Of a stretch of 64,000 nucleotides of DNA, positions 32,125 through 40,329 are shown piece by piece. The position numbers and the translations under genes were made by a program. The notes beneath the pieces are model-generated. The model was not told where the DNA came from, made no database searches, and worked only from the letters and a program-made list of their open reading frames with translations. Origin of the DNA: Bacillus crepusculi (GTDB lineage Bacteria; Bacillota; Bacilli; Bacillales; Bacillaceae); NCBI RefSeq assembly GCF_014764715.1, contig NZ_JACXXE010000006.1, forward strand, positions 124,001 to 188,000, written 5' to 3'. How positions within the stretch are numbered: the stretch's first letter is position 1; each line of letters begins with the position of its first letter.

Positions 32125-32679
32125 GTGGATCAACAGGCTATGCACATCACATTAGCAGCCGGACCAAATAGTGAACTGGAATCTTTTGCACTGCGTGCAG
32201 CACTTGAAAACTTCGGCGTGAAAGTCGATATGCATTGGATAGGAAGACCGAATGACCTGATCAATGTGTTATCTGGAAGGAATAGACGAGAAACGGATTA
32301 CTTGCTCTTATCTTTTCACGGGGAAGAAGGCGCTTTTCTCATGCCGGAGTTAGGACAGGATGTATACGAGGAGGAGGAACCTAAAGGTGAAGCTTTTGGA
32401 GCGGATGAAATCAAGCAGTATGCTTCGTTAAAAGGAGTTCACGTCATTTCTACAGGCTGCACCCTAGGAGAGAAAAAACTTGCAGATGCCTTTTTAGCAT
32501 CAGGTGCCATGTCCTATACAGCGCCAGATGATTACATTGATGGGAATGCGGCATTTATTTTTGTTCTCACTATGCTGTATGAGCGTATAAACAATGCAAA
32601 GACGGTCCGAGCAGCTTTTGACCGAGCGCGCTCTATTGATGAAGAAACAAAGTTATTTCAACTGTATATGCAAAGGTGA
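32125..32679 (+). CDS. Stand-alone caspase/CHAT-fold protein (putative cysteine peptidase)
   Basis: A 184-residue soluble protein not recognised by name. Its layout matches the core of CHAT/caspase-fold peptidases: a strand ending L-L-L-S-F-H-G-E-E-G with His65, then V-H-V-I-S-T-G-C-T-L-G with Cys112, then L-A-D-A-F-L-A-S-G-A and a D-D before a final helix. In CHAT proteins the same places hold the catalytic H-G and S-A-C-x-T followed by L-A-x-A-F-L-x-A-G-A. GTG 32125 follows GGAGGAG. There is no fused effector or sensor domain. A small-molecule or peptide-handling role is also possible. Confidence 0.6.
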   Translation: MDQQAMHITLAAGPNSELESFALRAALENFGVKVDMHWIGRPNDLINVLSGRNRRETDYLLLSFHGEEGAFLMPELGQDVYEEEEPKGEAFGADEIKQYASLKGVHVISTGCTLGEKKLADAFLASGAMSYTAPDDYIDGNAAFIFVLTMLYERINNAKTVRAAFDRARSIDEETKLFQLYMQR

Positions 32680-32706
32680 GGGCTGAGGGTTTCAAGCCCT
32701 TTTTTT
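32679..32706 (+). terminator. Terminator after the caspase-like gene
   Basis: AGGGCT and AGCCCT pair across a 9-base loop and run into seven T. Confidence 0.82.
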
Positions 32707-32833
32707 ATTCCTCTTATAAATGTGTCTAAAATGTGACAAGTGTGTTTTTTGCAAACTAAAAAGGGATCGCGCAAAGTCTATCCTACAAACACACGTCATC
32801 CAGACATGACGGCATCACGAGAGGAGAATCATT

Positions 32834-34246
32834 GTGTCAATCAAAGGGAAGATCAGCCTCGTCCTATGTGGACTTGCGATTGTCATCGGTATCGCTGCGT
32901 TTTATCATAATCAGCAGGCGAGCGGGACAGAGAAGAGGAAAGTAGAACAAGATGCGAGCTATAAAGAGGTTGACATTGTCACCCTCGTGAATGACGGGAG
33001 ATTCATGAGATATGCTGTCAACTATCCGCTGTTTCATCAAAAAAAACTAGATCAAGAGATGAAAAGATTTGCAGAGACAGCGCTAGACAGATTCAAAACA
33101 TCGTTTAGCAAAGCAAGTGACGTCAATGAAGAGAAACGATACGAATTAAATATAGATTACGAAATCATTCATTATGCCAAGCAAACCGTTGCGATCAAAT
33201 TCAATACATATGAATTGAAAGGCGGAGTAAAAGGCGCACATCAAACGAAGATGTTCAACTTTGATTTCAAGAAGCAGCACTTTTTATCTATAGATGATCT
33301 ATTTTTATTAAAGAAAGAAAGTCTGCAAAAACTGTCTCATATGACATTTGAGGAACTGAAAAAAGATCGCTCTCTTGCTGAAAACCAGTATTTGCTCAAA
33401 CAAGGAACATCTCCTGTCGCGAAGAATTATCAGCATTTTGCTATCAAGGATCGTTATATTGAATTCTACTTCCCAGCTGGGCAAATCGCATCATACAAGC
33501 AAGGTCCTCAAGTGTTAGCGATTAAAAAAACACTGCTTAAAGGAATGCTAAAGCCTGAATACATCAATAAAGAAAAGAATAGAAATGAGAAAAAAGAGGC
33601 GATCCCAAAAAGAAAGATCGTAAAACTGCCAAAACAGGCAACTTTTAATATAAACCAAAAAGCCATTGCACTCACATTTGATGATGGGCCAAATCCATCA
33701 ACGACCTCAAAAATTTTAACAGCTTTAAAAGAAAACAAAGGACATGCGACATTTTTTGTATTAGGAAGCAGGGTTCAATATTATCCCGATATGCTAAGCG
33801 AAATGAGAAAAGGTGGAAATGAAATCGGGAATCATTCCTATAGCCACCCTTTACTTACAAGACTGCCATTAAAGCAAGCCGTCAAACAAGTAGAAGAGAC
33901 GCAGCAAGTCATTGAAAAAGCGGGCGGATTCACACCGACTCACTTCAGACCGCCATACGGTGGAACAAACGAGCGAATCAATGAGGCTGTCAACATGAAA
34001 GTCACCCTCTGGGATGTAGATCCTGAAGACTGGAAATACCGAAACAGCCAATACGTCGCGAGCTACATTCTCACGCATGCATCTAACGGAGAAACCATCT
34101 TAATGCACGACATCTATGACACCTCAGCAATAGCAGCTGTCACGATTATCAAGGAATTGACCAAACAAGGATATCAATTATTGACGGTGTCGGAGCTTGA
34201 GCAGTGGAAGGAGGAACGTGCGAAAAAGGGTAAAACTCCCGCTTGA
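32834..34246 (+). CDS. pdaC: Peptidoglycan/polysaccharide deacetylase PdaC-like
   Basis: A 470-residue secreted or anchored protein. An N-terminal membrane segment (residues 8-25) precedes a DUF4163/DUF3298 domain (about 40-230), a basic linker, and a C-terminal NodB deacetylase domain. The deacetylase motifs are T-F-D-D-G-P, H-S-Y-S-H, and R-P-P-Y-G. The order matches B. subtilis PdaC (YjeA), which removes N-acetyl groups from MurNAc and gives lysozyme resistance. GTG 32834 follows GAGGAG. It is monocistronic with a terminator. Confidence 0.9.
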   Translation: MSIKGKISLVLCGLAIVIGIAAFYHNQQASGTEKRKVEQDASYKEVDIVTLVNDGRFMRYAVNYPLFHQKKLDQEMKRFAETALDRFKTSFSKASDVNEEKRYELNIDYEIIHYAKQTVAIKFNTYELKGGVKGAHQTKMFNFDFKKQHFLSIDDLFLLKKESLQKLSHMTFEELKKDRSLAENQYLLKQGTSPVAKNYQHFAIKDRYIEFYFPAGQIASYKQGPQVLAIKKTLLKGMLKPEYINKEKNRNEKKEAIPKRKIVKLPKQATFNINQKAIALTFDDGPNPSTTSKILTALKENKGHATFFVLGSRVQYYPDMLSEMRKGGNEIGNHSYSHPLLTRLPLKQAVKQVEETQQVIEKAGGFTPTHFRPPYGGTNERINEAVNMKVTLWDVDPEDWKYRNSQYVASYILTHASNGETILMHDIYDTSAIAAVTIIKELTKQGYQLLTVSELEQWKEERAKKGKTPA

Positions 34247-34258
34247 CAGGGGGTTTTT
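34233..34258 (+). terminator. Terminator after pdaC
   Basis: AACTCCC and GGGGGTT form the stem, overlapping the end of the coding region, followed by a T-rich run. Confidence 0.72.
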
Positions 34259-34298
34259 ATTTTTTGGTTTTTGATGATATAAAAGTTGAATGATGTTC

Positions 34299-34502
34299 TC
34301 ATTTGACTCTTTGATTTGTCTTAAAAAAGAAACGATATTCCCCATAAACCTTATTAGGAAAATAAGTAAAATGATGATCATTCACATGCGCTCCAATCGG
34401 CTGACTAATTCCTTTTTTGCTTCCGCTTCCATTCACTCGTACTAAGGTTACAGTATAATGAGAATGTATTGAAATGAACAGTTCGTTCCATATATTCGGC
34501 AA
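34299..34502 (-). pseudogene. Possible gene remnant
   Basis: A 67-codon minus-strand frame has protein-like texture (I-G-A-H-V-N-D-H-H-F-T-Y-F-P-N-K-V-Y-G-E-Y-R). It lacks a ribosome-binding site and a recognisable family. It may be the tail of a lost gene or chance. Confidence 0.22.
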
Positions 34503-34537
34503 TTGCTTTGAATGGAGAATGATTGAGGGAGATTCAT

Positions 34538-34960
34538 TTGAAACGAGTAGACGTGGTATCAGCTCTTATTTATGATGAGGAAGAAAATATATTAATGGTC
34601 AATGTAAAGGGTTATTGGGAACTTCCGGGCGGTGCTGTGGAAAAAGGTGAACACTTGCAGCAGGCTGTGATTCGCGAAGTGAAAGAAGAAACAGGGTATG
34701 CTGTCAAAGTAAATCAACTTCATTCAATTCGAGAAGCATTCTTTCAAGATAAAAAGCATCATACGCTTATGATGACTTTCTTTGCTAAAATCACCGGCGG
34801 ACAGATGGACATTCTAGATCCGGATCATGATATTGAAGAAGTAAAGTGGGTAAGTAATCAAACCTTTCAAAACCTAAACCCAAAGCTATATAGCATGCTA
34901 AAATTAAACCAACAAACACAAGCTTTTTATGAATTTGAAGGCAATCGAACAGTTGGTTAA
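34538..34960 (+). CDS. NUDIX hydrolase
   Basis: A 140-residue protein with a complete Nudix box: G-G-A-V-E-K-G-E followed by seven residues, then R-E-V-K-E-E-T-G-Y. It should cleave a nucleoside diphosphate linked to another moiety; the substrate cannot be told from the box. TTG 34538 follows GAGGGAGA. An upstream TTG at 34523 overlaps that site. It is followed by unrelated small genes. Confidence 0.88.
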   Translation: MKRVDVVSALIYDEEENILMVNVKGYWELPGGAVEKGEHLQQAVIREVKEETGYAVKVNQLHSIREAFFQDKKHHTLMMTFFAKITGGQMDILDPDHDIEEVKWVSNQTFQNLNPKLYSMLKLNQQTQAFYEFEGNRTVG

Positions 34961-35015
34961 GTTCCTAAAGACGAATAACAAATTGATATAGGCACGAAGG
35001 CGAGATATTGATTTT

Positions 35016-35414
35016 TTGTACTACGGTCCCAGAGGAGATCCAGTAGAAAATCCGAGAGAAGAATGGATGAAAGAAGTTTTCTTTCAAAAGGGTGAAGAGT
35101 ATTGGAAACAAGGTAACGGGGAATCTTCCATTGAGATAGAGGGAGATTGGGAATGTGAAAGTCTAGTTTTCTTTTATACTGAACCTTATGGGTTCTTTAT
35201 CATCAGATATCCAGATTTTTTGGTCCCTTTTAAAAAAGTAGAGAAGATCGAAACCATTGAGCACTTTGTTGCACGAGCACCATTGTATGTGCCGTCGTGC
35301 AGCTATGTCGATCGCAAGCAGGCGTATCAAATCGTTCAGCATTTTTTGACGACAAAAACGGTGCCTGATTTTGTTGAATGGGTTGAGTTGAGGCATATTG
35401 ATTTTCAAGCATGA
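35016..35414 (+). CDS. Hypothetical protein, immunity-like (132 residues)
   Basis: A soluble acidic protein, with I-E-I-E-G-D-W-E-C in the first half and G-F-F-I-I-R-Y-P-D-F next. It has the size and composition of Imm-type immunity proteins that neutralise secreted nuclease or polymorphic toxins in Bacillus, but no toxin gene is nearby. The TTG start at 35016 has only a distant AAGGCGAG, so the true start is uncertain. It precedes another small broken gene of the same character. Confidence 0.5.
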   Translation: MYYGPRGDPVENPREEWMKEVFFQKGEEYWKQGNGESSIEIEGDWECESLVFFYTEPYGFFIIRYPDFLVPFKKVEKIETIEHFVARAPLYVPSCSYVDRKQAYQIVQHFLTTKTVPDFVEWVELRHIDFQA

Positions 35415-35460
35415 TCTGAAAAGTTAGGAGTGCAAGATCGAAGCGTGTACAGGAGGATAA

Positions 35461-35776
35461 ATGTGTAATTTAGACGATGCCATGCATTTCCATGTAGGGT
35501 ATTATGAACATGGTTGTGATGATGAAGGCGTATTTTTAAGGGTTTATAAACATGAAGATGGTTATTGTTTTTTGATCAAAAAAGTTACGGGTTAACGCTT
35601 TTAAAAAATATGAAAAGTGGAATGGTGTAGGGCTGTTGATTGGGGAATATTCTGTTGAAGATGACCAGATCGAAGAGGAAGGTCATCAACTATTTGAGCG
35701 TTTTTTAAAAAGAAAACGGCATCGTAAAATAAATGAAGAATGCAAACATCACCAGAGTATATGGTGGTGTTTTTTA
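35461..35776 (+). pseudogene. Frameshifted small immunity-like gene
   Basis: A strong site (AGGAGGATAA) precedes ATG 35461. The frame stops at 35595 after 44 codons, but a second frame continues directly with K-Y-E-K-W-N-G-V-G-L-L-I-G-E-Y. Removing one A from the A6 run at about 35579-35584 would fuse the two (F-L-I-K-K-L-R-V-N-A-F). The joined protein is acidic and soluble. Family not recognised. Confidence 0.5.
35746..35775 (+). terminator. Terminator after the immunity-like genes
   Basis: ACATCACC and GGTGGTGT pair around a 9-base loop and are followed by T6. Confidence 0.82.
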
Positions 35777-35892
35777 TTTAGTGTAAATCGAGTGTTTGAG
35801 CTCAAGCATCGCTTTTTTCGTTTGATAAGTATTTTTGCTGAGTGTATATAAAGTGAGGACAATATTTTATTTAAAAATTCAAAAAATAGATA

Positions 35893-35906
35893 GACAAACG
35901 CTTTCA
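35893..35906 (+). promoter_or_regulatory. Possible CcpA site (cre) before the transketolase operon
   Basis: GACAAACGCTTTCA matches the central and right parts of the cre consensus. It lies 95 bases before the first gene, in a good position for catabolite repression. Confidence 0.4.
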
Positions 35907-36000
35907 AGAATTGTATAGTGATCTCATAAACTAATTGTCATACAAGTGAACAAGTAACTAAGAATTCAAGTTATCCTAAAAAATCATTGAGGTGATCGGA

Positions 36001-36837
36001 GTGAAAGAAGTAAGTGTGGCGGAACTCAAAGCAAAAGCCATCGAGCTTAGAAAAACGGCGATAACGATGATATACGAAGCGCAATCGGGGCATCCAGGAG
36101 GTTCCTTATCAGCTGCTGATATCATCACCGCCCTTTATTTTAAAGAAATGAATATAAACCCCAAAAAACCAAATTGGGAAGATCGAGACCGTTTTGTTTT
36201 ATCGAAAGGGCATGTCGCACCCATTCAATATGCAGCGTTGGCACTAAAAGGGTTTGTCCCTTTTGAAAACGTATACAAATTACGGCAGTACGGTTCACCT
36301 TTCCAAGGTCATCCTGATATGAAGAAATGTCCTGGGATCGATATTTCAACAGGTTCTTTAGGCCAAGGGCTTTCCTGCGGCGTTGGTATGGCGCTTGCAG
36401 GAAAACGGGATAAAAAAGATTATCGAGTATTTGTTATGGTGGGAGACGGTGAATGTCAAGAAGGGCAAATATGGGAAGCGGTCCAAACCGCCGTAAAATA
36501 CCGCCTTGATAACTTAATTGTGTTTGTAGATAATAACCGCTTGCAAATTGATGGCTTCTGCGAGGAAATTATGCCGCTTCAAGACATTGAAAAGAAGTTT
36601 GAAGTATTCGGATTTGAAACAAAGCGAATTGATGGACACTTGATGGAAGAAATTGTAGAAACGCTCGAAGAAGTGACAAGGACGGAAAATGGCAAGCCAA
36701 TATGTATTGTAGCAGACACCATTAAGGGAAAAGGTGTTTCCTACATGGAGGATATCTGCTCATGGCACGGTGTTGCGCCAAATGAGGAAGAATATGAGCA
36801 GGCATTAGAGGAACTAGCAGGAGGTTTAAGATCATGA
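36001..36837 (+). CDS. Transketolase, N-terminal (thiamine diphosphate) subunit
   Basis: A 278-residue half-transketolase. It has G-H-P-G-G-S-L-S near the start, S-K-G-H-V-A-P, G-S-L-G-Q-G-L-S-C-G, and the ThDP/metal motif G-D-G-E-C-Q-E-G-Q...N-N-R. It forms the active enzyme with the next gene product. GTG 36001 is 7 bases after GAGGTGA; GTG 35992 lies within that site. Stop and next start overlap (ATGA). Split transketolases are typically devoted to a specific catabolic pathway, not the core pentose pathway. Confidence 0.92.
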   Translation: MKEVSVAELKAKAIELRKTAITMIYEAQSGHPGGSLSAADIITALYFKEMNINPKKPNWEDRDRFVLSKGHVAPIQYAALALKGFVPFENVYKLRQYGSPFQGHPDMKKCPGIDISTGSLGQGLSCGVGMALAGKRDKKDYRVFVMVGDGECQEGQIWEAVQTAVKYRLDNLIVFVDNNRLQIDGFCEEIMPLQDIEKKFEVFGFETKRIDGHLMEEIVETLEEVTRTENGKPICIVADTIKGKGVSYMEDICSWHGVAPNEEEYEQALEELAGGLRS

Positions 36838-37799
36838 GCCAAACTGAAAAAGCAGTAATCAAGAAAAAAGCGACACGTGAAGCTTTCGGTGATGAAATTG
36901 TTGAATTAGGAAAAGAGAACCAACAAATTTATGTGATAGATATTGATATCGGCAAGTCATGCAAAACAGGAGAATTTATAAAGCAGCTCCCAAATCAGCA
37001 TGTGAACGTCGGAATTGCTGAACAAAATGCTGCTGGGCTGGCAGCAGGTCTTGCAACAACTGGCAAAATCCCATTTGTCAGCACGTACGCAGTTTTTGGC
37101 TCGCTGCGCATGGCAGAACAGATTCGACAAGAAGTATGTTATCCAAATTTGAATGTAAAGATTGCCTGCTCGCACGGTGGATTAACACCAGGAAATGATG
37201 GTGGAAGTCATCAAGCGATAGAAGATATGGGGGTTTTAAGATCGTTTCCCAACATGACGGTGATCATGGGCTCTGACTACCACTCAACAAGAAAATTGAT
37301 CAAACAGGCAGCAAATACGTATGGTCCAATGTATTTGCGTTTTACCCGAGATGCTGTGCCGATGATTTATGATGAAAATGAAGAATTTATCATAGGCAAA
37401 GCTAAGAAATTAAAGTCTGGTCAAGATATTGCGATCATAGCGAATGGAGATACAGTGTACCTTGCCTTAGAAGCAGTCAAAAAATTAGAACAACAAGGTA
37501 TTGATGCAACCCTTTTCGATATGCATACGATCAAGCCTTTAGATCGTGAAGCCGTGATGGAGTGTCTGGATATTGCGCGTATAATCACTGTAGAGGATCA
37601 CAACATTCTGAACGGATTAGGCAGTGCTGTATGTGAAGTAGTGGCGGAAGAAGGACGGGGAAGAGTCAAACGAATCGGCGTACAAGATCGTTTTGGAGAA
37701 TCCGCACCTTATGAAAAGCTTTTAGAGATTAATGGCATTACCATTGAAAATATCATCAAAACAGCCAAAGAAATGCTGAACAATTCCATAGGAAAGTAG
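36834..37799 (+). CDS. Transketolase, C-terminal (pyrimidine-binding) subunit
   Basis: A 321-residue partner of the previous subunit. It has the pyrimidine-binding domain with V-G-I-A-E-Q-N-A-A-G (catalytic Glu), F-G-S-L-R-M-A-E-Q-I-R and G-L-T-P-G-N-D-G-G-S-H-Q, then the C-terminal domain with D-M-H-T-I-K-P-L-D. It overlaps its partner by 4 bases and is 9 bases ahead of the SDR gene. Confidence 0.92.
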   Translation: MSQTEKAVIKKKATREAFGDEIVELGKENQQIYVIDIDIGKSCKTGEFIKQLPNQHVNVGIAEQNAAGLAAGLATTGKIPFVSTYAVFGSLRMAEQIRQEVCYPNLNVKIACSHGGLTPGNDGGSHQAIEDMGVLRSFPNMTVIMGSDYHSTRKLIKQAANTYGPMYLRFTRDAVPMIYDENEEFIIGKAKKLKSGQDIAIIANGDTVYLALEAVKKLEQQGIDATLFDMHTIKPLDREAVMECLDIARIITVEDHNILNGLGSAVCEVVAEEGRGRVKRIGVQDRFGESAPYEKLLEINGITIENIIKTAKEMLNNSIGK

Positions 37800-37808
37800 G
37801 AGTTAGCC

Positions 37809-38567
37809 ATGTTTACATTAAATCATCAAGTAGCGATCGTTACAGGCAGTGGTTCTGAAAAAGGAATTGGCAGAACCATTGCATTCACTCTTGCCAAACA
37901 GGGCGCTTCTGTCGTTGTAGCAGATATCAATCAAGAGGGGATTCAGTGCACAGTAGAAGCGATCAAACATGCCGGAGGAAAAGCAATTGGTATAGAAGTA
38001 AATGTCACAAATAAAGAATCAATTGACCGGATGGTGGCTAAAACGCTTGAGGCGTTCGGCCGAATCGATATATTGGTGAATAACGCAGGCATTTCTCAAA
38101 AAGTAACCGTCCAAGACATGACACTTGAGGATATAACAAAAGTATTTAATGTCAATATGTTCGGTTTGTTCTTGTGTACACAAGCAGTGCTAGAAACCAT
38201 GAGAAAACAGAGATATGGCCGTATTATCAACCTGTCCTCTGTATCAGCCAAAAGGGGTGGAGGTGTATTTGGTGGAGCACATTACTCCGCTTCCAAGGCC
38301 GCGGTATTAGGCTTTTCTAAAAACCTTGCCCGTGAAGTAGGGAAGGATGGGATCACTGTAAATTGTGTAGCGCCAGGTCTTGTGAATACTGATATTTGGA
38401 AGTCGCTTCCTGACGATGAAGCAAAAAAGGTGATTGAGAGTATACCGCTTGGCCGCCCAGGTGAAACGAAGGAAATTGCAGCCGCCATCACATTCCTGGC
38501 AACGGAAGAAGCATCCTACATCACTGGTGAGGAAATTGATATTAATGGCGGTTCACATATGGATTAG
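37809..38567 (+). CDS. SDR family dehydrogenase of the transketolase operon
   Basis: A 252-residue classical SDR. It has G-S-G-S-E-K-G-I-G-R for the cofactor, D-I-N after strand 2 (favouring NAD), N-N-A-G, catalytic S-S-V-S and Y-S-A-S-K, and the usual end I-T-G-E-E-I-D-I-N-G-G. It probably oxidises a polyol or sugar acid to the ketose used by the transketolase, or reduces an aldehyde product. The substrate cannot be named. A hairpin terminator follows. Confidence 0.88.
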   Translation: MFTLNHQVAIVTGSGSEKGIGRTIAFTLAKQGASVVVADINQEGIQCTVEAIKHAGGKAIGIEVNVTNKESIDRMVAKTLEAFGRIDILVNNAGISQKVTVQDMTLEDITKVFNVNMFGLFLCTQAVLETMRKQRYGRIINLSSVSAKRGGGVFGGAHYSASKAAVLGFSKNLAREVGKDGITVNCVAPGLVNTDIWKSLPDDEAKKVIESIPLGRPGETKEIAAAITFLATEEASYITGEEIDINGGSHMD

Positions 38568-38572
38568 AAATG

Positions 38573-38610
38573 TAAGGAGCTGGGCATGTGATCATGCCTC
38601 ACTCCTTTCT
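38573..38610 (+). terminator. Terminator after the SDR gene
   Basis: AAGGAG...CTCCTT with the inner perfect helix GGCATG/CATGCC, followed by a short T-rich stretch. It may allow partial read-through to the transporter. Confidence 0.65.
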
Positions 38611-38624
38611 ATCAAAATCATATT

Positions 38625-38638
38625 TGTAAGCGCTTAAT
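38625..38638 (+). promoter_or_regulatory. CcpA site (cre) before the transporter gene
   Basis: TGTAAGCGCTTAAT matches TGWAANCGNTNWCA at all but the last positions. Its placement before an uptake gene supports catabolite control. Confidence 0.6.
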
Positions 38639-38692
38639 AAAATGAGGTTTCTCATTGATAGTCAGACAAAGCCATGTTAAGGGGGAATTAGA

Positions 38693-40060
38693 TTGGATCA
38701 ACAAGCATTGGAGAGGTCTACGACTCGTAAAGTTACACTTCGTCTTATCCCGTTTTTGTCATTATGTTTTGTTATTGCCATTTTAGATCGTGTAAACATC
38801 GGATTTGCTGCTCTTCAAATGAATGAAGATTTAGGGTTTTCGAATGCTGTATTTGGACTCGGGGCAGGGATTTTCTTTTTAGGTTATTTTTTACTAGAGG
38901 TTCCAGGTAGTGCCATTATGTCGAAAATAGGTGCTAGAAAATGGATCAGCCGAATTATGGTGACGTGGGCTATTATTGCAATTTTAATGGCTTTTGTACA
39001 AGAACCATGGCAGTTCTACACAGCGCGTTTCTTATTAGGTGCAGCAGAAGCTAGTTTTTATCCATGTATGGTGTTTTATTTGAGCGGTTTCTATCAAACT
39101 AAGCATCATGCCAAAGCCATTGCTGGCTTTATGTTGGCGATCCCAGGGGCAAATGCATTAGGTGCTCCGCTCTCTACCTTTCTTTTAGGTGTTGATTGGT
39201 TGGATATATCCGGATGGCAGTGGTTGTTTATTCTAGAAGCCATCCCAGCTCTGATTCTTGGCGTCATTGCATTCTTTTATCTAGATGACAAACTAGAAGA
39301 TGTAAAGTGGTTGGAGAAAGATGAAAAAGAGTGGCTTATTCAAGTCACAACAAAAGAAAAGCTTGAAAAGGAACAGGTGAAGCGGTATACATTCGTCCAA
39401 GCTTTAAAGGATCGAGATGTGCTCATTTTATCGGCCGGCTATTTCTGCTGGATGGTTGGATTTTACGGTATAAATATGTTCTTGCCGACTATTTCAAAGG
39501 GGCTATCTGACACAATTTCTCTTAGCACGCAGGGAATGGGTTGGCTGTTAGGTGTTATGTATACATGTGCAATTGTGGTCATGGTGCTAGTTGGGAATCA
39601 TTCTGACAAGAAAAATGAAAGACGTTGGCATGTATCTGCTTGTTTAACTGTCAGTGCTATAGCCATGATCATTAGCAGCTATATCGCCAACACAAGTGTG
39701 ATCCTATCATTTGTATTTTTAACAATCGCATTGTGTGGAGCTTTTGGTGCTTATTCTCCATTCTGGGCGATACCCCCTTCTTTTTTAACAGGGGCAGCAG
39801 CCGGTGGGGCCATCGCATTAATCAATAGTATTGGAAATCTTGGCGGTTTCTTTGGGCCGTATATAGTCGGATACATTAAAGATGTAACAGGTTCTTTTCA
39901 CATAAGTATGATTTTCTTAGGTGTCAGCATGATACTTGCTTCTCTTATTATCTTGTTCTTAGTGAAACAGTCAGGAAAAGCACTGGTTGTAAAAGCAAAC
40001 AACAAACCCAGCATCGAAGAGTCCATTTCATTCACAAAAAACAATGGTAAAAGTGTTTAA
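38693..40060 (+). CDS. MFS transporter, anion:cation symporter (ACS) family
   Basis: A 455-residue MFS protein with 12 spans. The first span region reads F-V-I-A-I-L-D-R-V-N-I-G-F-A-A-L, and E-V-P-G-S follows, both typical of the phthalate/hexuronate ACS group, which imports organic acids with protons or sodium. It probably imports the operon's substrate, so the substrate is likely a carboxylate such as a sugar acid. TTG 38693 follows AAGGGGG. Its 3' end is close to the SR1P gene. Confidence 0.88.
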   Translation: MDQQALERSTTRKVTLRLIPFLSLCFVIAILDRVNIGFAALQMNEDLGFSNAVFGLGAGIFFLGYFLLEVPGSAIMSKIGARKWISRIMVTWAIIAILMAFVQEPWQFYTARFLLGAAEASFYPCMVFYLSGFYQTKHHAKAIAGFMLAIPGANALGAPLSTFLLGVDWLDISGWQWLFILEAIPALILGVIAFFYLDDKLEDVKWLEKDEKEWLIQVTTKEKLEKEQVKRYTFVQALKDRDVLILSAGYFCWMVGFYGINMFLPTISKGLSDTISLSTQGMGWLLGVMYTCAIVVMVLVGNHSDKKNERRWHVSACLTVSAIAMIISSYIANTSVILSFVFLTIALCGAFGAYSPFWAIPPSFLTGAAAGGAIALINSIGNLGGFFGPYIVGYIKDVTGSFHISMIFLGVSMILASLIILFLVKQSGKALVVKANNKPSIEESISFTKNNGKSV

Positions 40061-40091
40061 GCGAAAACAATATCAAAACGAAGGAGCTGAT

Positions 40092-40238
40092 ATGAGGATG
40101 GAAAAGAAATCAAATGTGCCGCAAAACACGATTGTGTGCAGAGAATGTGAGGAAATGATTGATACAGCTCATGGACGTGAAAGTGTTAAGGTTTTATACG
40201 GAATATGCGAAAAATGCTTAGAATCAAAAAAACGTTGA
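40092..40238 (+). CDS. SR1P-family small zinc-finger-like peptide
   Basis: A 48-residue protein. After a polar lead it reads N-T-I-V-C-R-E-C-E-E-M-I-D, then V-K-V-L-Y-G-I-C-E-K-C. This C-x2-C...C-x2-C layout with T-I-V-C and V-L-Y-G matches SR1P, the peptide from the SR1 RNA that binds GapA and promotes RNA degradation by RNase J1. ATG 40092 follows AAGGAG. It lies 31 bases after the transporter gene and ends before a terminator, so it is the last gene of the operon. Confidence 0.75.
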   Translation: MRMEKKSNVPQNTIVCRECEEMIDTAHGRESVKVLYGICEKCLESKKR

Positions 40239-40247
40239 AATGAAAAA

Positions 40248-40296
40248 CAAAGGCGCATAACTCACAAGTTCGACTTGCAGTTAGACGCCTTTATTT
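40248..40296 (+). terminator. Terminator after the SR1P gene, shared with gntR
   Basis: AAAGGCG...CGCCTTT with inner TAACT/AGTTA and CAAGT/ACTTG helices forms a long stem, followed by a T-rich tail. Confidence 0.78.
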
Positions 40297-40329
40297 GTAC
40301 TTTTTTAAAAATGTGTATAAGCGGAGAGA

